Shown: positions 1-5,784 of the stretch, in pieces
Position numbering within the stretch: position 1 is the first letter of the stretch
How the letters are laid out: each line of letters opens with the position of its first letter
Assembly: GCA_964603905.1 (NCBI GenBank)
Contig: CAZRWH010000053.1
Coordinates: 1 to 5,784 of the forward strand
Direction of reading: 5' to 3'
Origin: CAZRWH01 sp964603905
GTDB taxonomy: Bacteria > Patescibacteriota > Gracilibacteria > UBA1369 > UBA12470
DNA length: 5,784 nt
Notes under the pieces: model-generated
The model's database searches: none
What the model saw: the letters and a program-made list of their open reading frames with translations, nothing else
Told to the model about the DNA's origin: nothing
Made by a program: the position numbers and the translations under genes

Positions 1-2183
1 TCATCGTAAGAAGATATTTCGTATCCAGGACACTGCTCAAACGTTGAAGTATCAATCGTAAACTCTTCACCATCAAAGCTGTACGGATAACAAACCTGGA
101 AGCTACTCGCATATTCAAGATCTTGAGCTTTCGCCAAATTACAATCTCCTTGGCTTCCGTCTCCAAGAGTACAACTGTCGTCATAACCACCGATAGTATT
201 TTCAGAAATCAAAGATCCAAAGATATAAAGCTGATCTGTTAATTCACTATCGTCATAAACAACTCCAGCAGAATTCGCTCGATAAAACGATCCATCAAGG
301 AACATTGTAACCTGCAAGTCGGTTACATCTTTATTCACATACAAATTACCACCATTCCCCTCTTCATCTTTCAAAACAATAATTCCAAGCTCACCATCTC
401 CAGATGCAAAGATGTCGCTGTTAATCGCAACATCAGCGCCAACCACAAGAAGGGTTTTGCTTTCTCCATTGGCAACAGTTCCACCGTCAACAACCACGAC
501 ATCTCCAGCGCCACCAGAATAATAAAGCACGGTATCATCAACCAGAGAGTCACCTCCATCGACATACCAATTCGCATCAATATCAAGAGACCCTCCAGTT
601 CCAGGGTCACTTAATCCTCGAATAATTTTCATAACCTGTTGGAAAACTTGATTTCGAAGCTCCATTCGGCTCACATTTCCAACAACGGTAACATCATCAG
701 TCGCAGCCAAACCACTAGCCGTTCCTTCAACCCAAGCACGCGGCTCTTGAACACCAGCAATAATATCCGCAAACACAAAGTACTCGCCAGGATAATAAAC
801 AGATGTTCCATCTCCATGCTCAACAAAAATTCTTGTTGTCACAGTTGCAATAGAACCTTCGTCTAGATCGCCTCCAGTCACACCACAAAGAGCAATATCG
901 CTAAACGCTGTATATCCAGCAAGAGATCCAAAAGGAGGGCTTCCCCACGCAAAGTAAGAGTCACCACAGCCCGCAGTTCCAAACGTAAAGTCAGAGTCAT
1001 CAATAGCATAGAAAACTTCAATCCCTACAAATCCAAGATCTCCACCATTGTGAACCAAATCTGCCTCAAAATTATAAACCTCTCCAGTTCCAATAGTCGG
1101 CATATCCGCCAAACTTGTCATTGTTAATCCTGCAATAGCCAAATCATCAATTTCAACAATCGGAGCAAAAGACAAATATCTATTCAAGCTATAAGTCACA
1201 TCCCCTTCAATCACCGAACCTCCAAAAGCCCATGCAAACTCTCGATCAAGAGAAGCCGAAAACTCCATACTATCAAGCATATAACCATAAGACTCTTCTG
1301 TACTTCCACAGTACTCAAAATCCTGCAAACTCGTACAAAGAGAATCTGATGTAGGCGCGTAAGAAGAAATATCTAAATAATAAGTTGCAAGCCCATCCTC
1401 ATAACTCAGAAGACTGAAGTCCGAATCAACCGAAACAGCATCCCCTGTTTTATCAATCTGGTCAGTATGAATGTACATACTAGAACTTGCTGTCACAGAC
1501 CCTTCAAACCCAAAGTCATCAATATCAACCTCGTAAGGCAATACCGAAAGATCAACATCTACAAAAATTCTGTGAGAACTGAGCCCGTCAGCAACCGGAA
1601 TACCATCAACAGTATTTCCAGAGCTATCAAACCTCACAGAGGCAGGAATCTCGGCCAAAACCAAGTCCTGAGACAGCCCAGACATATCAATTTCTCCAAA
1701 AACAGATGAAGAAGCATATCCGCCTGTTTCACCCGTAGACAAATCAGTATAAGCACCAGACACATCAATCCAATCTCCATAAGACCAACCAGCATCATAA
1801 GCACTCATCGGCGCATACATATAACCTGACCAATAAGCCAACCCATCGGACCCGGCCCCAGCAACATCAATCGAAACTTCATCATGCGTTGCATCACTTC
1901 TATCGAAATAAATCAGTCCAATATTTGAACTTTCAACATAAGTCCCAAGCCCATAATCAAAATCACCACCTCCATCAACGCACATCCGATTACCATCAAA
2001 TGCCAAGCTTCCAACACTGCTATTTCCAACCGCAGTACCAGCAATCAATCCACAGCTGTACTCGCCTTCATCATAAGCATCCACACCTGCAAAAATCATC
2101 ATCGATATAACCAATGTCGACATAAGCAGAGACGATGCAAAGAATTTAATTTGTGATCCCATCTGTAAAAGTTTTATTTTCAT
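1..2183 (-). CDS. Large secreted acidic surface protein, 3'-truncated by window edge
   Basis: The frame is open for 727 codons from the ATG at 2183-2181 to the left edge, with no stop. Residues 1-36 look like a Sec signal peptide: Lys-containing N-region, hydrophobic stretch about 14-32, and a V-D-A site before Tyr37. The mature part is very acidic; I count only 6 Lys and 12 Arg in about 690 residues. Residues 114-141 are rich in Trp/Tyr/Gly. Residues about 348-505 could be a CARDB-like beta sandwich (an N-G-G-D turn, later P-G-E-Y-F); this is a guess from pattern. Residues about 510-528 form a likely helix. Residues 578-695 form a Gly/Asn-rich module (LGIIVLKDEEGNGGNLYV, then LYIFGSLISENTIGG) that I recall from uncharacterised Patescibacteria surface proteins. 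Ten cysteines fall at 44/68, 283/292, 406/433, 671/681 and 698/718. A second in-frame ATG at 2162 also leaves a signal peptide; I prefer 2183 because of the promoter position. Likely role: cell-surface or extracellular structure; no enzymatic motif seen. Confidence 0.85.
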   Translation of the reverse strand, partial: MKIKLLQMGSQIKFFASSLLMSTLVISMMIFAGVDAYDEGEYSCGLIAGTAVGNSSVGSLAFDGNRMCVDGGGDFDYGLGTYVESSNIGLIYFDRSDATHDEVSIDVAGAGSDGLAYWSGYMYAPMSAYDAGWSYGDWIDVSGAYTDLSTGETGGYASSSVFGEIDMSGLSQDLVLAEIPASVRFDSSGNTVDGIPVADGLSSHRIFVDVDLSVLPYEVDIDDFGFEGSVTASSSMYIHTDQIDKTGDAVSVDSDFSLLSYEDGLATYYLDISSYAPTSDSLCTSLQDFEYCGSTEESYGYMLDSMEFSASLDREFAWAFGGSVIEGDVTYSLNRYLSFAPIVEIDDLAIAGLTMTSLADMPTIGTGEVYNFEADLVHNGGDLGFVGIEVFYAIDDSDFTFGTAGCGDSYFAWGSPPFGSLAGYTAFSDIALCGVTGGDLDEGSIATVTTRIFVEHGDGTSVYYPGEYFVFADIIAGVQEPRAWVEGTASGLAATDDVTVVGNVSRMELRNQVFQQVMKIIRGLSDPGTGGSLDIDANWYVDGGDSLVDDTVLYYSGGAGDVVVVDGGTVANGESKTLLVVGADVAINSDIFASGDGELGIIVLKDEEGNGGNLYVNKDVTDLQVTMFLDGSFYRANSAGVVYDDSELTDQLYIFGSLISENTIGGYDDSCTLGDGSQGDCNLAKAQDLEYASSFQVCYPYSFDGEEFTIDTSTFEQCPGYEISSYD

Positions 2184-2189
2184 CTAAAG

Positions 2190-2218
2190 ATTATACCATT
2201 TTTTTACCCGCAAGTCGA
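2190..2218 (-). promoter_or_regulatory. Promoter of the surface-protein gene, likely leaderless
   Basis: On the minus strand, TCGACT (2218-2213, 4 of 6 matches to TTGACA) is followed after 17 bp by a perfect TATAAT (2195-2190). Six bases separate the -10 box from the ATG at 2183, so a start 7 nt downstream of the -10 falls on the A of the ATG. This points to a leaderless message. It also means the gene has its own promoter and need not be read through from topA. Confidence 0.65.
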
Positions 2219-2224
2219 GGTACA

Positions 2225-2301
2225 TTGGTTAGCAAAAAGCAAATGTCATGAGACATAAGACTTATGACGTAAGACGTATGATTTTTGGTTTAGCGAAAAA
2301 G
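2225..2301. repeat. Imperfect direct repeat flanking the 7-bp array
   Basis: TTGGTTAGCAAAAAG at 2225-2239 recurs as TTGGTTTAGCGAAAAAG at 2285-2301. The TTGGTT cores are exactly 60 bp apart and the copies differ by two single-base insertions. The second copy runs up to the N gap. This suggests a longer tandem repeat of about 60 bp whose further copies may lie in the gap. Confidence 0.45.
2244..2278. repeat. Degenerate 7-bp tandem repeat, five units
   Basis: On the plus strand the units are TGTCATG, AGACATA, AGACTTA, TGACGTA and AGACGTA, a 7-bp period with consensus roughly (A/T)GAC(N)TA. The third base pair of units also creates a 13-bp palindrome, CATAAGACTTATG, at 2254-2266. The array is intergenic, between the surface-protein promoter and the assembly gap. 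Confidence 0.6.
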
Positions 2302-2302
2302 T

Positions 2303-2402
2303 NNNNNNNNNNNNNNNNNNNNNNNNNNNNNNNNNNNNNNNNNNNNNNNNNNNNNNNNNNNNNNNNNNNNNNNNNNNNNNNNNNNNNNNNNNNNNNNNNN
2401 NN
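2303..2402. other. Assembly gap of 100 N
   Basis: Exactly 100 undetermined bases, the usual placeholder for a scaffold gap of unknown length. It begins one base after the repeat sequence and ends inside the fourth zinc ribbon of topA. Any reading frame drawn across it is meaningless. Confidence 0.97.
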
Positions 2403-4567
2403 CCACATTTATCACAAATCTTTACCGGTTTGTTCCAGGTAGCAAACTTACATTTCGGGAACTTGTTACATCCCCAGAAAATCTTACCACCTTTCTTCGT
2501 GCGACGCTCTGCAAGTTGCCCTTCTTTACACTCAGGACATTTAACTCCAGACAGCTTCACAATTGACTGAATATTTTTACATTTTGGGTATCCACTACAA
2601 GCCAAGAAAGGTCCGTATCTCCCATTCTTGACCTCCATTGGAGAGCCACATTTTTGGCATTTCTTTCCGCCAAATTTTCTCTCAGCATCATCGATCTCTT
2701 TTTGTTGTTGTTCATCCTTCCCAACAGGTTTAGCGTTGTCACATTCAGGGTATTTTTCACAAGACATGAATTTCCCATATCTTCCAAATTTTATCACCAT
2801 ATCAGCTCCACATTTCTCACATTTTTCGTCAGTTTTTTCTACGATATTTTTCTTCTCAATGGTTTTGGTTTTCTCTTCGATAAGAGCGTGGAACGGCTGG
2901 TAGAAATTTTTGATCAAAGGAACCCATTCCTTTTTACCTTCCGCAACTTTATCCAAATCGTCCTCCATTTGAGCAGTAAAATCGTAATCAATTACGTTTG
3001 CAAAATGCTCAACCAGAAGGTCTGTAACGATCTTTCCGATATCTTCTGGGACAAGCTGCCTCTTATCGTTCTTCACAATATATCCACGAGCTTGAACTGT
3101 CGCGATCGTTGGAGCATAAGTACTCGGTCGACCAATTCCTAGAGATTCCATCTTCTTAACAAGTGAAGCCTCTGTGTATCGAGCAGGCGGTTTTGTAAAG
3201 TGTTGAGTCGGTTCAATTTTCTTAGCTTTTACATCATCTCCCTCAGCAACATCAGGAAGCAGTCTTTCTTTATCGTCATCTTTTTCTTCGTCCTTCTCGT
3301 TGCCTTCATCTTTTCCTTCGATATAAACACGCATAAATCCATCGAACTTAACCGTTTGACCATTTGCACGCAGAGTGTAATCGCCAGCAGTAATATCAAT
3401 AGTTGTTCTGTTCAAAACAGCGTGCGCCATTTGACACGCAATAGTTCTTTCCCAGATCAGTTTATACAAACGATAGTAATCTTTATCCAATTTGTCTTTT
3501 ACGTCAGACGGCTTGATAGTTAAATCCACCGGACGAATCGCTTCGTGAGCCTCTTGAGCACCTTTCTTTTTCTTGTAAGAACGTGGTTTCTCAAGTGCAT
3601 ATTCCTTCCCATATTCAGAAGTAACAACCTCTCGAGCCTGCTTCACAGCAAGATCAGAAAGATTCACACTGTCTGTTCTCATATAAGTAATCAAACCATG
3701 ATCTCCAAGCCCACCTTCATAAAGTTTCTGCGCAATCATCATGGTCTTTTTTACAGACATATGAAGCTTTCGCGCCGCCTCCTGTTGAAGAGTAGATGTT
3801 GTAAAAGGAGCAGACGGATTACGTTTGTGCTCTTTCTTGGTAATTTTTGTAATTTTCAAATCTGAATTCTTGACCACTTCAGCGATCTCTTTCGCTTCTT
3901 CCTCATTTGCAATAACATGCTTCTTTCCATTTTTTTCTGCAACCAAAGTCTTAAACTCACCCTTCTCATGATCACAAAGAACAGCAATTTTCCAGAATTC
4001 TTCAGGTTTAAAAGCCTCTATTTCGCGCTCGCGCTCAACAATCAAACGTACCGCAACACTTTGCACACGTCCTGCAGAAAGACCGTATCGAACCTTCTTC
4101 CAAAGAAGCGGAGAAAGCTCATAACCAACAAGCCGATCAAGGACACGACGAGCCTGTTGAGCATCAACAAGTGGTTGGTCGATTTTTCCAGGCTTTTCAA
4201 TCGCCGCCATAATCGCCGGCTTAGTAATCTCATGAAAAACAATTCTCTTTGGCTCTTTCTTAAGTCCCAAAGCAGATTGAAGATGCCAAGCAATAGCCTC
4301 CCCTTCTCGGTCTTGGTCAGTCGCCATCCAGACTTCAGTATCAGCTCCTATCAAAACCTTCAGGTCTTTTATCGTTTTCTTTTTATCCTGTGAGACAACA
4401 TATTTAGGCTTAAAATCCTTTTCTGTATCAACTCCCATAACAGATTTTGGAAGATCTCGAACGTGCCCCATCGAAGCCCGAACCGTAAAATCTCTTCCTA
4501 GAAATTTCGAAATAGTCTTTGCCTTTGCCGGGGACTCGACGATAACAAGGTTTTTAGAAGCTGCCAT
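2403..4567 (-). CDS. topA: DNA topoisomerase I (type IA), C-terminal end lost in gap
   Basis: TopA relaxes negatively supercoiled DNA in the cytoplasm by cutting and passing a single strand through a 5'-phosphotyrosine link, without ATP. All core elements are visible. The TOPRIM domain begins with NLVIVESPAKAKTI (catalytic Glu11) and carries the metal-binding D84-Q-D86-R-E88 motif. RVQSVAVRLI is at 167-176, the active-site Tyr295 lies in GLITYMRTDS (291-300), and HEAIRP is at 341-346. An acidic/lysine linker (about 418-436) precedes the last core segment with SLGIGRPSTYA (475-485). The tail has three complete C4 zinc ribbons (Cys 583/586/603/609, 637/640/657/663, 677/680/700/706) and the first Cys pair of a fourth (718/721). 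The next codon is GGN, so residue 722 is Gly. The rest lies in the N gap. A frame continues past the gap to a TGA at 2248-2246, but those 18 residues come from repeat sequence. The ATG at 4567 gives the family's normal N-terminus; no Shine-Dalgarno site precedes it. Confidence 0.97.
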
Positions 4568-4580
4568 TAATGAAGGTTGT

Positions 4581-4592
4581 TAAATCGATTTA
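4581..4592. promoter_or_regulatory. 12-bp perfect palindrome in topA leader
   Basis: TAAATCGATTTA is a perfect inverted repeat without spacer. It lies 14-25 bp upstream of the topA ATG, just downstream of the predicted transcription start near 4594. The position would suit an operator for a dimeric repressor, but a palindrome this short is expected about once by chance in a window of this size. Confidence 0.25.
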
Positions 4593-4600
4593 CGGCTAAG

Positions 4601-4630
4601 AAGGTACTCGGAAGACTGCAATGTTGTCAA
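4601..4630 (-). promoter_or_regulatory. Candidate topA promoter
   Basis: On the minus strand a perfect TTGACA (4630-4625) is followed after 18 bp by TACCTT (4606-4601), only 3 of 6 matches to TATAAT. The transcription start would lie near 4594, giving a leader of about 27 nt. The strong -35 and weak -10 make this plausible but not certain. Confidence 0.4.
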
Positions 4631-4652
4631 ACACAAACAGGATTGAGCGACC

Positions 4653-4681
4653 TTGACGCACCAGCCTAGAAATGCTTTAAT
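4653..4681 (+). promoter_or_regulatory. Promoter of the right-hand gene, extended -10
   Basis: TTGACG (4653-4658) is followed after 17 bp by TTTAAT (4676-4681), with TG at 4673-4674 making an extended -10 (TGCTTTAAT). The start would lie near 4688, giving a leader of about 15 nt before the ATG at 4703. Its -35 stands 22 bp from the opposing topA -35, so the two promoters are back to back. Confidence 0.6.
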
Positions 4682-4702
4682 TCCAACCTTTTTAAAACAT
4701 TT

Positions 4703-5784
4703 ATGAGCACAGAAATCGCATTAAGAAATCAGGAATCGTTAAGCACACGGTTGGTTAAGGCCGTGCCAAGAATGATAGCCAATGCAATATTAAGATTTAA
4801 AGTCGGGCAAAAAGAGTTCGCTCGCATGCAAGCTTTCGAAGACATTCAAGTAGATCTAGAAAGCCCAAAACTAAACGAATACCTCGATATTCTCAATTAC
4901 GAAAATTTCGAAAGATTACAAGTATTGCTACAACTAACATTACGAATTTTCCAAGAGTCGATCCAATATATAACAGAAGAAGAACTGTCAGATATTGCCA
5001 GACAACAACATGCAAAAATCGAAGAGCTATTAGGCGACATCAGCATAGGGTCAGCCAGCCACGAGCTAGACCTACAAGAAGATGTCAGAGAAAACCTAGA
5101 AAACATGCTGAAGGTCATTGCCGCTGTGGCAACCTTCTTAGAAGCAATAAAAGTTGCTCGTGAAAAAAGGGCCAAAACTTTGCAAGAAATACGAAAACTA
5201 AAGAAAAAACTGAAAAAATTAACAGAAGAGAACTTCAACCAGCTTACACTGCCGCAAAAATTAGCAATAGCAGCAAAACTACGGTCTTTAACCGAAAAAC
5301 TGGAAAGAGTAGACGAAAAACTTGATGAAGCAATGGAACCTATCAAAGCCATTTTGGATTTAAATCAGATAACCGCAGAACCGTTAACAGTATCATCAAT
5401 TCTACAATGTAAGTGCATAAAACCAGGCGACACTATAGAAGAAATCAAAGACCAAATATACGAACAGCTTGCAAGGCTCACGCCAAGTCCGGCAGTTGTC
5501 ATACCAGGGACAAAACAGAGTGAAAACCACTTCTCACGACCAACAGATGACCGCTCTCTCTCAATAATTTACAACTATTATCCAGTTTGCTATATCAACG
5601 GAATAAATCCTCATACAAAACGAATGCTTCATGGACCTGACATATATGTGAACGACGTAGTAAAAGGAAAAACAGGCTACCTGGATGACAACATAACAAC
5701 TCGATGGATAAAATTTACCCGAGGACGATACGACTACGCCTCAAGCGGACTACATCAAGATAAAAGGGGCGGGAATCTTATGAC
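4703..5784 (+). CDS. Coiled-coil protein of unknown function, 3'-truncated by window edge
   Basis: The frame is open for 360 codons from the ATG at 4703 to the right edge. An in-frame TAG at 4667-4669 lies upstream, and this is the first ATG after it. I do not recognise the family. There is no signal peptide or membrane segment, so it is probably cytoplasmic. Residues 1-150 look mainly helical and rich in Glu/Leu/Gln. Residues 151-175 are a basic, Lys-rich helix with hydrophobic positions at 163, 166, 170 and 173. After a Pro-containing turn (about 177-185) a second helix has clear heptads at 193, 196, 200, 203, 207, 210, 214 and 217. Together they suggest an antiparallel coiled-coil hairpin. 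A C-K-C motif sits at 236-238. From 287 on the sequence becomes Tyr/Gly/Asn-rich (IIYNYYPVCYINGINPH, later GRYDYASSGLHQD) and looks like a separate folded domain. Its codons favour ATA, CTA, TTA, AGA and CAA, unlike the two minus-strand genes. It is transcribed divergently from topA from its own promoter. Confidence 0.8.
   Translation, partial: MSTEIALRNQESLSTRLVKAVPRMIANAILRFKVGQKEFARMQAFEDIQVDLESPKLNEYLDILNYENFERLQVLLQLTLRIFQESIQYITEEELSDIARQQHAKIEELLGDISIGSASHELDLQEDVRENLENMLKVIAAVATFLEAIKVAREKRAKTLQEIRKLKKKLKKLTEENFNQLTLPQKLAIAAKLRSLTEKLERVDEKLDEAMEPIKAILDLNQITAEPLTVSSILQCKCIKPGDTIEEIKDQIYEQLARLTPSPAVVIPGTKQSENHFSRPTDDRSLSIIYNYYPVCYINGINPHTKRMLHGPDIYVNDVVKGKTGYLDDNITTRWIKFTRGRYDYASSGLHQDKRGGNLM

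Noticed and set aside
371..610. 79-codon minus-strand frame within the surface-protein gene
   Set aside because: It is in a different frame of the same strand as the 727-codon open frame, which has a signal peptide and coherent domains; the short frame is a shadow.
2234..2256. Possible rho-independent terminator after topA (minus-strand stem ATGTC/GACAT, loop TCAT, then TTGCTTTTTG)
   Set aside because: The stem is only 5 bp and AT-rich, and the T-run is interrupted. The self-complementarity is explained by the 7-bp repeat.
2244..2301. CRISPR-like array
   Set aside because: Units are 7 bp and contiguous without spacers, and the 60-bp-offset repeat has only two imperfect copies; no cas gene is present.
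2654..3142. Plus-strand frames inside topA, the longest 162 codons
   Set aside because: They are antisense to a clear TopA coding region with intact motifs, and the translations look like complement artefacts (Phe/Ser/Leu-rich).
4897..5352. Open frame of 151 codons on the minus strand, rich in Ser and Phe
   Set aside because: It lies wholly antisense to the 360-codon plus-strand frame, and its Ser/Phe-rich composition is what antisense of Glu/Lys/Leu-rich coiled-coil codons produces. No promoter or start signal supports it.
5390..5515. LysM-like pattern in the coiled-coil protein (K-P-G-D-T-I-E-E-I, later P-G-T)
   Set aside because: Only the G-D-T core and a following helix match. The protein has no export signal, and the spacing and flanking residues are not convincing.
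1..5784. Alternative genetic code with TGA as Gly (known in Gracilibacteria and Absconditabacteria)
   Set aside because: None of the three long frames contains an in-frame TGA, and Gly is written GGN throughout, so there is no sign of recoding.

Overview
The window is a stretch of bacterial chromosome with three protein genes, a scaffold gap and a short repeat-bearing spacer. The standard genetic code fits: no TGA interrupts the long frames, and Trp is written TGG. Moderately low GC, a secreted acidic protein with a C-terminal module I recall from Patescibacteria (CPR) surface proteins, and starts without Shine-Dalgarno sites together suggest a candidate-phylum bacterium, possibly Peregrinibacteria- or Gracilibacteria-like. 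That placement rests on recall and inference, not on a search.

Layout. Positions 1-2183 (minus strand) hold the first 727 codons of a large exported surface protein whose 3' end lies beyond the left edge. It reads open over its whole length. It has a signal peptide, a very acidic Asp/Gly/Ser/Tyr-rich body, ten cysteines in five local pairs, a possible CARDB-like beta domain and a distal glycine/asparagine-rich module. A strong -35/-10 pair sits so close to the first ATG that the mRNA should be leaderless.

Positions 2184-2302 are a spacer with a degenerate 7-bp tandem repeat flanked by a 60-bp-offset direct repeat. It abuts exactly 100 N (2303-2402), a placeholder for a gap of unknown size. 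The gap cuts off the end of topA (2403-4567, minus), DNA topoisomerase I, with an intact catalytic core and three complete C4 zinc ribbons plus the start of a fourth. An open frame seems to continue through the Ns to 2246, but those last 18 codons are repeat sequence and should not be taken as TopA.

Positions 4568-4702 are a divergent intergenic region with back-to-back promoters, one for topA and one for a plus-strand gene that starts at 4703 and runs off the right edge (at least 360 codons). That protein is cytoplasmic by appearance, has a coiled-coil hairpin in the middle and a Tyr/Gly-rich C-terminal part, and I do not recognise it.

The three genes show no evident shared pathway: topA is housekeeping, the left gene is a cell-surface product with its own promoter, and the right gene is divergently transcribed. 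The plus strand is A- and C-rich across the window, which may mark it as the lagging strand.
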